Assembly (NCBI GenBank): GCA_947258715.1
Contig: CAMYJH010000021.1
Coordinates: forward strand, 1 to 50,325
DNA: 50,325 bases
Reading direction: 5' to 3'
Origin: an uncultured Gammaproteobacteria bacterium
GTDB taxonomy: Bacteria > Pseudomonadota > Gammaproteobacteria > HK1
The notes under the pieces were generated by a model. The model saw only the letters and a list, made by a program, of their open reading frames with translations. It did not search any database and had not been told where the DNA came from. Every line of letters begins with the position of its first letter. The first letter of the stretch is position 1. Of the stretch, positions 1-8,158 are shown piece after piece. Both the position numbers and the translations under genes were made by a program.

Positions 1-330
1 TGCAGATTCGAGGTCCTTCTGGATCTGATCATTGGCCTGGTCCAGGCCACTGGAGATAGCTTGCGCCGCCGTCTTCGCGTCTTCTTGCGCTTCCTCGTTG
101 ACGCAGGACCGGTAGGTCCGCACCTGAAGCAGGTATTGGTTGTACTCCTCGACAGCCGCATTGTACGAATCGACATCGGTAACATGAAACAAGAGCTTTG
201 GCGGCTTTGGACACTGTGTCGGCTTCCACTCGAGGGTCGTGTCGACGGCTGCGACGTTGAACTCCCCGGCAAGTGCGACTCCAGTATAGAGAGCGAAGAA
301 AATTAGCAAGGCGAGGTATCGTATCAACAT
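1..330 (-). CDS. Small secreted protein, 3' end outside window (partial)
   Basis: On the complementary strand an ATG at 330 opens a frame that stays open for 110 codons to the window edge, so the C-terminus is missing. The protein starts with a clear signal peptide (MLIRYLALLIFFALYTGVA, cut near ALA-GEF). The mature part is acidic and Gln/Ala-rich, with two cysteines (in PTQCPKPP and YRSCVNEE). Its second half (QEDAKTAAQAI, LDQANDQIQKDLES) is predicted helical. I do not recognise the family. A periplasmic location follows from the signal peptide; no function is proposed. Confidence 0.6.
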   Translation of the reverse strand, partial: MLIRYLALLIFFALYTGVALAGEFNVAAVDTTLEWKPTQCPKPPKLLFHVTDVDSYNAAVEEYNQYLLQVRTYRSCVNEEAQEDAKTAAQAISSGLDQANDQIQKDLESA

Positions 331-907
331 GGAAGGCTCCGAATGTTTGCCACGGGACGGCGAGGTTGTAGTTTCACCGCAGTCATTCCATCCCCAGGTC
401 TTTCTATGATCAGGGTCGCGTATATGCAAACGCCGTGGATTGGTCGGGACTGCCGATGAAGGCCCGCGAGCAGCCGCTTCCTTCGACGCTTGCCCTCTGA
501 TATCCGCCGGCGGGGTAGCGCCGCGCCCGGGAGCCATTTTTGCCGCGCTGCACAATCGGTCTGCCGTCGAGAGGGGTATAATCACCGCTAAGGCACCGTC
601 AAGAGTGCGTTTTTTTGACTCCAAGGGCTCGCGACCGTACCTTGTTCAAGCTGCCCTTTGCAGCGGTCGCCGCTTTAAAATCAATACCCTGGAGCCGAAT
701 CTTGACAACGATTGGTCCCAGACCGTTTTCGAGGCCGCATCGCCGGCCGGAATCAGTCCGGGGCCTGAAGCCAGGCTCCAAACCCGTAGCGCCTCAAGGC
801 CTGGGAAAAATAGACAACAACGACTCAGGACTATACGGAACCCTCGTTCCTGCTTGACGGTCCACCGTCAATAAGCCCGCGTAGTCCCGTGTCCTCAGGA
901 GGTCCTT
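331..907. other. Intergenic region, no convincing gene
   Basis: The region separates two divergent secreted-protein genes. Open frames here (for example 440-874 on the plus strand) are Arg/Pro-rich, have no ribosome binding site and resemble no family. A TATAAT hexamer at 577-582 could be a -10 box but has no good -35 partner. A short GCAC/GTGC hairpin followed by seven T's lies near 593-617, as a weak terminator-like element. An AGGAGG ribosome binding site just before 908 belongs to the next gene. Confidence 0.4.
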
Positions 908-1639
908 ATGCAAAATAAAATAAAGCTGCTTTCAATTGCGTTCTCCCTGATGGCAATGCCCCTGGGCGTGGTCGCCCAGGAACAACCCGCCAAGCCGGTG
1001 CAGGGCAAGGTGGTCGCCGTCAGCGGCTCGAACGTGGTCATAGATCTCGGAACCAGTGCAGGAATCCAAGGCGGGGAGAAGATGCTGGTATCAACCCCGT
1101 GGGAGATCATTCATTCCAACGGACAAAAGACCTGGAAGGGCGAGCGGGAAGTTGGATTTGTCACAGTGGTGGCGGTGGGAGAGGACCAGGCACTGGCCGA
1201 TCTGGTTTCCGGACGCGCGAACAAAGGCGATCACGTGCAGGTGCTTGCCGGGTTGACCCAAGGAGCGGCCGCGGGTGATGAAACCAGCCAGCGACTCAAC
1301 GCCTGGATCAACGCGTACAACACCGGGACGGTGACAAGCTGGATGGACCTGCTGGCAGAAGATGCGGAATGGATCGGCCCGGACACAACCCTCCGCGGCA
1401 AGGCGGAAATTTGGAGTGATGCCGAGAAAAAGGACTGGGATCGTCAGAAGTACGTGGAATCACGGCGGATCGTGTATGGCGACACCGTGGCGTGGGAAGG
1501 TACGTGGGAAGCAACCGATGAGTCCTCCGGGAAGAGGGTAACGCGTCCGGTCGTCATCATGATCGACTTCAACCAGCAAGGGAAAATCAAGCGATTGAGT
1601 TCCTACTACGATCTGAACTCAAACTCGAGCCAGCGATAA
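908..1639 (+). CDS. Secreted FlgT-C-like + SnoaL/NTF2-like domain protein
   Basis: This is a 243-residue protein with an N-terminal signal peptide (cleavage after GVVAQ, about residue 24). Residues about 30-115 (QGKVVAVSGSNVVIDLGTSA, then GGEKMLV) resemble the small beta-barrel found at the C-terminus of FlgT and in related lipoproteins that deal with 'resistance to wear' of surface structures. Residues about 125-240 form a SnoaL/NTF2-like alpha+beta cone (RLNAWINAYNTGTV, later IKRLSSYYD). The start is well supported by CAGGAGG about 7 bases upstream. The gene stands alone, and a strong dyad lies 19 bp after the stop. Which ligand or partner the NTF2-like pocket binds is unknown. The domain order is seen by eye; an alternative reading is simply a two-domain periplasmic protein of unknown function. 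Confidence 0.75.
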   Translation: MQNKIKLLSIAFSLMAMPLGVVAQEQPAKPVQGKVVAVSGSNVVIDLGTSAGIQGGEKMLVSTPWEIIHSNGQKTWKGEREVGFVTVVAVGEDQALADLVSGRANKGDHVQVLAGLTQGAAAGDETSQRLNAWINAYNTGTVTSWMDLLAEDAEWIGPDTTLRGKAEIWSDAEKKDWDRQKYVESRRIVYGDTVAWEGTWEATDESSGKRVTRPVVIMIDFNQQGKIKRLSSYYDLNSNSSQR

Positions 1640-1658
1640 GAGAACTTGAGTATGTCGC

Positions 1659-1692
1659 GCGCCGTGCGCTTTATCTAAAAAGCGCACGGCGC
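1659..1692. terminator. Perfect 14-bp stem-loop after the SnoaL gene
   Basis: The arms GCGCCGTGCGCTTT (1659-1672) and AAAGCGCACGGCGC (1679-1692) pair perfectly around a six-base loop. The dyad begins 19 bp after the stop codon at 1639. No T-tract follows, so it may be a factor-assisted or RNA-stabilising 3' end rather than a classical intrinsic terminator. Confidence 0.6.
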
Positions 1693-1707
1693 ACCCCGCT
1701 TCCCGTC

Positions 1708-1727
1708 ATTCCCGCGAAAGCGGGAAT
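1708..1727. repeat. Short palindrome ATTCCCGC-GAAA-GCGGGAAT
   Basis: A perfect 8-bp inverted repeat with a GAAA loop sits in a CGTCATTCCCGCGAAAGCGG context. The same kind of element (ATTCCC...GGGAAT, dRS3-like) is dispersed in many proteobacterial genomes. A degenerate second copy lies at 11963-11982. Confidence 0.6.
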
Positions 1728-1729
1728 CC

Positions 1730-2342
1730 AGTAAGCACAAATCTCGAATCGCTGCCCCAAGAAAAAGGAAAGATTACGTCGGCCGACAACCCCTCAGAAC
1801 GATTGTGATCAATTACCGTTATCTCGACGCGCCCGGTGCATGCTGAAACTCCGTCTCTTCCAAAGAGAGGGCGGACAAATCGCAGCCGGCATCCTTCGCC
1901 GCTGAAGACAAGGGCAGCCTGGATCTCAGTAAGCCGCACCCGAATCTTCTCTGCTCGAGTTGCTCTGCTCCGCCCGACGGACGATGGCTCGCGTGAGGCC
2001 GGCGAACGGACAAAGGTGAAAGGGCCACGGGACAGATTAGTAAAGCAGTCCCAAAACCCAAGCCGGATGCCGCTATGCGGTGGCGCGCGCCGCGATGATT
2101 ACAGCCCCGGGGCAGGGGACAAGGTGAGAGCCGATGCACCGCTGGCGCCAACGACTATCGCGGGGACCTCGCGAGGCGACCTCGCTTCCCGGTTACCCCT
2201 TTCCTGTTCTCAGTCCAAAGACCCTGCCCGTGTGCAAAGTTTAAACTCTAGCATCAGTTCTCAAATTCTCTGAACGTCCCGGGGAGTCTGCTGTGCAGAA
2301 CTGTGGTCGAACTTTCCCCCGTTACGTTATTCAGCGACACAC
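1730..2342. other. Intergenic region, no convincing gene
   Basis: About 610 bp between the short palindrome and the membrane-protein gene. The frames present (for example 1836-2273 plus, 1819-2151 minus) are low-complexity Arg/Ser/Pro readings without ribosome binding sites or recognisable motifs. I see no RNA gene or repeat here. Confidence 0.4.
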
Positions 2343-3434
2343 ATGAACTGGCAAAGGTTTTTTACCCTTCTGCTTCCGCTAGCGGTAATGCTGATCGGTT
2401 TGCCGCTAATAGGCGTCGCGCTCGCCGGCCAACCGCGCTCGCCGTATCTCGCTTTTCCCCCGCAAACGAATTTCGTCGACCATGCGCCGTTTTCCTGGAG
2501 CGTGTTCGTCACTCTCGCGGTGCTGGTGCTGGCTTGCGTGGCGCCGTTTCTCTATTGCCTCGTTTGCGGCAAAAAATCGCCCGGCGAAGTGCCGCTCCGG
2601 CAGCGGAGCCTGAAATGGTGGACCTGGCTCGGCATGGCTATCCTGGCGCTCGCCTGGTGGCTGGCATGGAATCGGTTCGACTGGTTCCAGCCGTTTCAGG
2701 AATACACCTTTACCCCCATTTGGATCGGTTATGTGCTTTTGGTCAACGGCATAACTCAAAAGCGGACGGGCCGCTGCATGCTCGTGAACCGGCGAGGATA
2801 TTTGCTCGCACTTTTCCTGCTCAGCGCGGCTTTCTGGTGGTTCTTCGAATACCTCAATCGATTCGTGCAAAACTGGCACTACATAGGGCTCGCGGACCTC
2901 AGCCCGTGGGCCTATTTCTGGCAGGCGACGCTGCCGTTCTCCACCGTGCTGCCGGCGGTTCTCAGCACCCGGGACTGCCTGGCCTCTTTTCCTCAGCTGA
3001 GCAGCGGCTTGTCGCGCGCCTGGCCAATCCGAATCAACAAACCGAAGAGACTTGCCGCCCTGGCCCTGCTCATGGCCGGCTTCGGGCTCGCGGGAATCGG
3101 CGTCTGGCCGGAGCACCTCTATCCGCTGCTCTGGCTCGCCCCGCTGCTGATCATTAGCTCTCTGCAGGTGATGCACGAAGAACCCACCCTCTTCCATCCG
3201 TTGTCGGATGGAGACTGGCGCGGCGTCTGGATGGCAGCGCTGGCCGCGCTGGTATGCGGATTATTCTGGGAGCTTTGGAACTACAAGAGCATGGCCCACT
3301 GGGAGTACTCGATCCCGTACGTCGATCGCTTCAAGCTATTTCACATGCCGCTGCTGGGCTACGCCGGCTATCTGCCCTTCGGTCTGGAGTGCCTCGCCGT
3401 CGCCAGCCTCCTCGACCGGAGGTATCCAAACTGA
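2343..3434 (+). CDS. Polytopic inner-membrane protein of unknown function
   Basis: A 363-residue protein with roughly nine to ten hydrophobic segments, starting with a signal-anchor (MNWQRFFTLLLPLAVMLIGL). Aromatic-rich motifs stand out: a Trp-rich stretch at about residues 97-115 (WWTWLGMAILALAWWLAW), FWWFFEYLNRF, then FWELWNYKSMAHWEYS and FHMPLLGYAGYLPFGLEC near the C-terminus. The last two, with conserved-looking Glu, Asn and His inside predicted membrane segments, could be a substrate or cofactor site. I do not recognise the family. The ATG at 2343 is the first in the frame that gives a sensible hydrophobic N-terminus; no strong Shine-Dalgarno is visible. It is a single gene, with a decayed regulator fragment downstream on the other strand. 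Confidence 0.75.
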   Translation: MNWQRFFTLLLPLAVMLIGLPLIGVALAGQPRSPYLAFPPQTNFVDHAPFSWSVFVTLAVLVLACVAPFLYCLVCGKKSPGEVPLRQRSLKWWTWLGMAILALAWWLAWNRFDWFQPFQEYTFTPIWIGYVLLVNGITQKRTGRCMLVNRRGYLLALFLLSAAFWWFFEYLNRFVQNWHYIGLADLSPWAYFWQATLPFSTVLPAVLSTRDCLASFPQLSSGLSRAWPIRINKPKRLAALALLMAGFGLAGIGVWPEHLYPLLWLAPLLIISSLQVMHEEPTLFHPLSDGDWRGVWMAALAALVCGLFWELWNYKSMAHWEYSIPYVDRFKLFHMPLLGYAGYLPFGLECLAVASLLDRRYPN

Positions 3435-3513
3435 ATTTGTGGCTTGGACGTCGGTTTTGGGTTATGAAGACTGACCCCCCTGAACTTTCCTTTCAACGAA
3501 TTATTCCGGTCGT

Positions 3514-3891
3514 TCAGCGCAGCTCATAGCGCTTTAGCTTTCGATACAGCGTCCGTTCGCTGATCCCAAGATCCGCGGCCACTCTGCGCCTGTTTCCGTT
3601 TTTCTGGCGCAGCAGCTTGGCGATATGTTGGGCCTCGAGATCACGCAGCGTCGCCGGGCAAGGCAGGGGGCAAAGCGGAGGCGACTTAGTCGCACGGTTT
3701 TCGGTATCGGGTACGCCGGACCGTTGGTCGAAGCGCTTGGCAATCTCCGCGGCACCGATTCGGCATTGCGCCCGTCCGGGAGACCCTGTTTGGCATGGTT
3801 GGTAACGCTGACGAAAGAAAGCGCGCCCGCTGGCTCGAAAAAATGCGTGCTCTCGGTGCAGCGGGACGTAGCAACGACAGAGCTTCAGCAT
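3514..3891 (-). pseudogene. Remnant: Fis-type HTH of an NtrC-family regulator
   Basis: The last 45 or so residues of this 125-codon frame read LRDLEAQHIAKLLRQKNGNR followed by RRVAADLGISERTLYRKLKR. This is a textbook C-terminal Fis-like helix-turn-helix of sigma54-dependent response regulators. The residues before it (Cys/Arg/Pro-rich) look like no receiver or AAA+ domain, and neither do the other two frames upstream. There is therefore no intact regulator here. The simplest reading is the surviving 3' end of a deleted activator gene. A free-standing short DNA-binding protein is possible but the N-terminal sequence makes it unlikely. Confidence 0.55.
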
Positions 3892-3973
3892 CAGTAAAGC
3901 GGGCCGGACACTTTATACTGCTTACTTTGTCTTACAATCGAGCCCGGGCCCCACGACTCGAGGCACAAAAGAA

Positions 3974-4369
3974 ATGTACATCACTCCGTTTTACGCGGCG
4001 ATTCTTGTCTTTCTGTTCATTTTTCTCAGCGTACGTACGTTGCGATTGCGGCGTAAGCTCCAGATCCCGCTGGGGGATGCGGGAAATCCGCAAATGCTCC
4101 GCGCGATGCGCGTGCACTCCAACTTCGCCGAGTACGTCCCGCTGGCGCTGTTGCTGATGTTCATGTTCGAGTTGGTGAGCGTCCTGCCTGGCCCGGCACA
4201 TATTTTTGGCATCTGCCTGCTGTTGGGCAGGCTGTCGCACGCGTATGGTGTGGGTCAGAGTTCCGAAGATTACAGGTACCGTGTTTTTGGCATGGCCATG
4301 ACCCTCACTGCACTGGTGGGCTCCGCCGTCGGGTTGCTCGTTGTTTATCTGTTGCAGCTGGTCGCCTGA
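3974..4369 (+). CDS. MAPEG family membrane protein
   Basis: 131 residues with four predicted transmembrane helices. It matches MAPEG proteins (membrane-associated proteins in eicosanoid and glutathione metabolism) in length and pattern: RVHSNFAEYVPLALLLMFMF in the second helix region and the GRLSHAYGVGQ motif that follows the third helix. Bacterial members are small integral membrane proteins, some with glutathione transferase or peroxidase activity; the activity here is not known. The ATG at 3974 starts directly with the first helix. The CIA30-type gene begins 32 bp downstream on the same strand, so the two probably share a transcript. Confidence 0.85.
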   Translation: MYITPFYAAILVFLFIFLSVRTLRLRRKLQIPLGDAGNPQMLRAMRVHSNFAEYVPLALLLMFMFELVSVLPGPAHIFGICLLLGRLSHAYGVGQSSEDYRYRVFGMAMTLTALVGSAVGLLVVYLLQLVA

Positions 4370-4401
4370 GTCATCCCGTAGCCCGATCGCCTGACCGCAA
4401 G

Positions 4402-4908
4402 ATGCTCATCGACGACTTCCGCCGCGATGATTTGGTCTCCGCTCTCGGCACCGCATGGCGCGGCGTCAGCGACCGCGTTATGGGCGGAATCTCGCAGGAG
4501 ACGCTGCGGGTGGAGGAGCATGAGGGCAGGCGCTGCCTTCGGCTGTCCGGCAACGTGCGGCTGGAAAACAACGGAGGCTTCATCCAGATGGCCCTGGACC
4601 TGGACCTGGGCGGCGCTTGCGTGGATGCGTCGTCATTCGCCGGCCTTCGTCTCCTGGTTAACGGCAACGGTGAACGCTACTCGGTGCACCTGCGCACGGC
4701 GGACATCACTCGCCCGTGGCAGTCCTACCGCGCCCACTTCGAGGCCCGGCCACAGTGGCGCGAGGTCCAGCTGCCCTTTGCCGACTTCAGGCCGCACCGC
4801 CTAGACGTGCCTCTCGACCTCACCCGCCTGCGACGCATCGGTGTAGTAGCCATAGGCCGTGCGTTTTTCGCCGATCTTCGCCTTGCGGAGATGGCATTTT
4901 TCCGCTGA
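4402..4908 (+). CDS. CIA30 family protein
   Basis: A 168-residue soluble protein of the CIA30 (complex I intermediate-associated protein 30) family. This is a galactose-binding-like beta-sandwich named after the mitochondrial complex I assembly factor. The diagnostic N-terminal motif WRGVSDRVMGGIS is present at about residues 19-31. The usual later elements follow: NNGGFIQM, the GLRLLVNGNGERYSV strand pair, WREVQLPFADF and a C-terminal RIGVVAIGR strand. No signal peptide is present, so it is probably cytoplasmic. It lies 32 bp after the MAPEG gene. Bacterial members have no settled role; a link to redox-enzyme assembly is only an inference from the name-giving family. Confidence 0.85.
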   Translation: MLIDDFRRDDLVSALGTAWRGVSDRVMGGISQETLRVEEHEGRRCLRLSGNVRLENNGGFIQMALDLDLGGACVDASSFAGLRLLVNGNGERYSVHLRTADITRPWQSYRAHFEARPQWREVQLPFADFRPHRLDVPLDLTRLRRIGVVAIGRAFFADLRLAEMAFFR

Positions 4909-5074
4909 GCGCATCACGGTCAGGCGCCGGCGAAAAAGAGGGGGAAAAGGGGCCGCAGCGCATATATTCTCGAGCCTTAACAGCGGCCGAAAAACCAAAA
5001 AAATCCCCAGTAACAATTTGTTTGCCTAAGTTTTCGCTTATTGCGACTTAAGCCGCTCATCCTCTTCGCGTTAC

Positions 5075-5974
5075 TCAAGCCAGCCGCTCGGCGGCAGCCC
5101 GAATGTGGTCGGGTCCGAGGCCGCAGCAGCCCCCGACGACCTTGACTCCTGCATCGACCCACTCGGCGCAGGTCTGCGCAAAAGCGTCCGGAGAGATCAC
5201 GTGGTCGAAATGCCAATTGGGCGGCTCGAAATACCCGCTGTTCGGCCATGCTCCCAAGGGCAACGGGGATGCGCCCCGCAGTGCATCCAGCGCCGGACCG
5301 GTGTCCTCGATCTCCGAGTGCATAATTCCCACCAGCTCCTCTCCGAGCCCGGTTACCGACTCGAGCACATCGACGAACGGCATCACGCCCGTCACGTGGC
5401 CGTCGGTAACCAGTTCCCCGTTTCGGCCCCGCACGCAGCTGAACCCGGACCACACAGGTAATCCAATGGATAGTGCCGCCTCAACCGCCGCGGTGCTGTA
5501 CGTCACATCGCGAAGCATCTCCAGCACCAAGAGATCGACGCCCGCCTCGGCCAGCCAGGTGGCCTGACGGGTGAGACTCGCGGCGAGCTTTGTTGGTGAC
5601 GGCCGTTCGGCGTCATTGAAATTCGGCGCCAGCAGCGACAAGGAGCCTGCGATCCAGACCGGATTCGACGCCGCCTGATCCCGCGCCTCGCGAGCAAGCT
5701 CTGTAGCGCGCCTGTTCGCCTCCTCCGCTCTGTCTCCAAGGCCCGCCGCTTCGAGATGATGAGGCGCTGAGGCGTAGCTGTTGACAATAATTACTTCAGC
5801 ACCGGCACGGATATAGTCCGCATGCACCTCGCGCAAAACATCGGGCGCCAGAAGTGCGCCCGCGCCGCACCACGCGTGTTCGCTCATGACCACTCCGCGC
5901 CGCTGCAGCTCCGTGCCCGTGGCGCCGTCGATAATCAGGGTGCGCGGCTCAGCCAGCCGACTCGAAATCGCCAT
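5075..5974 (-). CDS. Homocysteine S-methyltransferase family protein
   Basis: 299 residues of the Zn-dependent homocysteine methyltransferase fold (MmuM/BHMT type), which moves a methyl group from a betaine or S-methylmethionine-like donor to a thiol. Visible hallmarks are the N-terminal LIIDGATGTELQRRG, the INSY-like IVNSYASAPHHLEAAG, a Cys in SGFSCVRG, and the zinc pair in VVGGCCGLGPDHIRAA near the C-terminus. Together these three Cys are the expected Zn ligands. I chose ATG 5974: it follows TTTGAGG at a good distance, and the frame's upstream ATG at 5995 has no such site. The gene stands alone, convergent with the CIA30 gene. The methyl donor cannot be read from the sequence. Confidence 0.85.
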   Translation of the reverse strand: MAISSRLAEPRTLIIDGATGTELQRRGVVMSEHAWCGAGALLAPDVLREVHADYIRAGAEVIIVNSYASAPHHLEAAGLGDRAEEANRRATELAREARDQAASNPVWIAGSLSLLAPNFNDAERPSPTKLAASLTRQATWLAEAGVDLLVLEMLRDVTYSTAAVEAALSIGLPVWSGFSCVRGRNGELVTDGHVTGVMPFVDVLESVTGLGEELVGIMHSEIEDTGPALDALRGASPLPLGAWPNSGYFEPPNWHFDHVISPDAFAQTCAEWVDAGVKVVGGCCGLGPDHIRAAAERLA

Positions 5975-6233
5975 CACAAAATTCCTCAAATACACATTTC
6001 AAGTATAAGTTTTTCGTCGGCCATCCCAGATCAAACAATAACACGTCGGCCAGCTATCAATTACCAATCAAAGACAGGATACAAATGGAGCTTCAGCTCG
6101 TTCCGGGATACACATGGATTCCCCAAACGCCAAATAATATTCCAATAGAAAAAGACGAAAGGCGTTGCATTTGCTTTATAATTAAGGCTCACCCGTCCCG
6201 TCTTCGCATTTAGGATATCATCGTATCGAAAAA

Positions 6234-6548
6234 ATGATTTTGCCTGGATTGTTCCGCCTTGTCTCTGCTTGTCGTTTAGTGTCGGCGCTTTGGCCCAGAG
6301 CCAGGGTCTGAAGAAAGGCCGGGAGATTTCGGCCGGGCGTAAAAACGAGCAAGGCCTCGAACATGGGAAAGCCTATGCTGGAACCAAGGAAAAGAAAAAA
6401 AGGTGAGGAAAGTTACGATGATGAGGGCAAAGTAAAAAAGGCCGAGCAGGAAAAGGAGGAATCGAAGAAGCTTAAATCCAAGGGGAAAGAAAAATGCAAG
6501 GACAAAAATAAAGCCGACAAGTTGAAGAGCAAGAAGAAGGGATCCTGA
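6234..6548 (+). pseudogene. Frameshifted paralogue of the lysine-rich secreted protein at 18207
   Basis: The DNA from about 6241 closely matches the start of the intact gene at 18207 (TGGATTGTTCC, then GCCCAGAGCCAGG). One frame reads AWIVPPCLCLS...ALAQSQGLKKG and EQGLEHGKAYAGTKEKKK, then hits TGA at 6404. The lysine-rich tail continues in the next frame to a stop at 6546-6548. The switch falls on a run of seven A's at 6395-6401 where the intact gene has six. The only nearby ATG (6234) is also out of frame with the signal-peptide part. Two frame breaks point to a decaying copy, though slippage on the A-run is conceivable for one of them. It holds one unit of the 32-residue repeat that the intact gene has twice. 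A TATAAT at 6177-6182 remains upstream. Confidence 0.7.
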
Positions 6549-6820
6549 GCGTTTGATCACGCTTTGATCGATAAGAATTGGATTAGATTCTTCACTGGGT
6601 AGAAAATCAACTTTGCCAGGTACCCCAGAAAAAAGACCTCCCTGATCGGATGACGCTTGATTTTGATAGCTGAGATGATTGGTTTTGCTGATCGAGATCA
6701 GGCCCGAGACTCGCCATAGGCTATAAATTGATTAATCGGCAGTAACGAGAGTAAGCGTCCATCGGCCCTTTTGTTACAAGATAGAATGGATACGAAAATG
6801 ATCCTGAGGTCGCCAAGATC

Positions 6821-8131
6821 GTGCCCGTCGTAGTGGCCGCAAGACGCCCCCGGTTCGTAAGCCGACTCACCCGCGATAGCGTGTCGCTCATCCTCGCCGG
6901 CGGCCGTGGTTCCCGCCTCGAGATGCTGACCGACTGGCGCGCTAAGCCGGCGGTGCCCTTCGGCGGAAAGTTCCGCATTATCGACTTCTCCTTGTCCAAC
7001 TGCTTCAACTCAGGGGTGCACAAGGTCTGTGTGCTCACCCAGTACAAATCTCACTCGCTCATCCGCCATATTGTCAGCGGCTGGAGCGCGTTCAACTACG
7101 AGATGGGCCAGTTCGTCGACATCATCCCGGCGCAGCAGTGGGTTACCGAGGAAGCCTGGTTTCAGGGCACCGCCGATGCCGTCTACCAAAGTCTCGACAT
7201 CGTCGAAAGCTACCAGCCCCGTTACATCCTGGTGCTGGCCGGGGACCACGTTTACAAGATGGATTACGGCGAGCTGCTGGCCGCGCACGTGGATTCCGAG
7301 GCCGACATGACGGTTGCCTGCAACACAGTGCCCGTGAGCGAGGCTAAAGAGTTCGGGGTCATGACCGTGGACGCCAGCTCTCGGATAACGCAATTCACCG
7401 AGAAGCCGGAACATCCAGCGGGCACCCCGGAAGATCCTAACGTGTCCCTTGCCAGCATGGGTATTTACGCCTTCTCGTTCGAATACCTGTCCGAGCAGCT
7501 GAGGCGCGACGCCGAGGAAGAAGGCTCGAGCCACGACTTCGGCAAGGATCTCATTCCCCATGCGGTCCAGAACGGTCACCACGTCCAGGCGTACTCCTTC
7601 GCCGATCAGACGACTATAGCCGATGTGTACTGGCGCGACGTGGGCACGGTGGACGCCTATTACAGAGCCAACATGGAGCTGATTGGCGCCTCTCCCCAAT
7701 TGAATCTTTACGACCCCTCCTGGCGGATCTGGACCTACCAGGAGCAGCTGCCTCCGGCGAGCTTCGTCGGCTTAAAAGAGGGGATCTCGAACTATGCCGC
7801 CAACAGCATGGTGAGCGGCGGATGCGTGATCCAGGAATCCACACTGGACCGCTCGCTGTTATTCTCGGGCGTCAAGGTCCGTCCGGACTGCGCGCTTCGC
7901 GAAGTCCTCGCGCTTCCGGAGTGCACTATCGGCGAAAACTCGCGTTTGAGTCGCGTGCTTCTGGACAACGGATGCCAGATACCCGCTGGCACCGTAATTG
8001 GAGAAGACGCCACGGAAGACGCGCGGCGTTTTTATCGTACGCCCGAAGGCGTGGTGGTGGTTAACCGGGAAATGCTCGGACAAGGCCGCGAGTATCTGCC
8101 CATAGGTACCATGGACAAAAGCCGACGCTAA
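6821..8131 (+). CDS. glgC: Glucose-1-phosphate adenylyltransferase (ADP-glucose pyrophosphorylase)
   Basis: 436 residues, the normal length for bacterial GlgC, which makes ADP-glucose from glucose-1-phosphate and ATP. The nucleotide-binding loop [19 protein letters not shown] is at about residues 25-43 and [14 protein letters not shown] follows. Also present are the catalytic-region motif [12 protein letters not shown], the glucose-1-P site [22 protein letters not shown], and the left-handed beta-helix C-terminus ([16 protein letters not shown] onward). The start is GTG 6821, preceded by TGAGG; the ATG at 6798 is out of frame. The gene is convergent with the sucrose-phosphate synthase gene 28 bp away. 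Here ADP-glucose may feed glycogen synthesis, but no glgA or glgB is in the window, so it could instead serve the neighbouring sucrose synthase-type enzyme. Confidence 0.95.
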   Translation: MPVVVAARRPRFVSRLTRDSVSLILAGGRGSRLEMLTDWRAKPAVPFGGKFRIIDFSLSNCFNSGVHKVCVLTQYKSHSLIRHIVSGWSAFNYEMGQFVDIIPAQQWVTEEAWFQGTADAVYQSLDIVESYQPRYILVLAGDHVYKMDYGELLAAHVDSEADMTVACNTVPVSEAKEFGVMTVDASSRITQFTEKPEHPAGTPEDPNVSLASMGIYAFSFEYLSEQLRRDAEEEGSSHDFGKDLIPHAVQNGHHVQAYSFADQTTIADVYWRDVGTVDAYYRANMELIGASPQLNLYDPSWRIWTYQEQLPPASFVGLKEGISNYAANSMVSGGCVIQESTLDRSLLFSGVKVRPDCALREVLALPECTIGENSRLSRVLLDNGCQIPAGTVIGEDATEDARRFYRTPEGVVVVNREMLGQGREYLPIGTMDKSRR

Positions 8132-8158
8132 TTCGGCCTCGCAGCGAAAAGCGGGGCT

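Noticed and set aside
440..874. Possible gene of 144 codons in the first intergenic region
   Set aside because: No ribosome binding site, Arg/Ser/Pro-rich and not similar to any family I know.
1836..2273. Possible gene of 145 codons
   Set aside because: Same problems: low-complexity composition and no start signal.
2303..3157. Plus-strand open frame of 284 codons overlapping the membrane protein
   Set aside because: It is Arg/Ala/Pro-rich with no hydrophobic pattern, whereas the overlapping frame at 2343-3434 has regular transmembrane segments.
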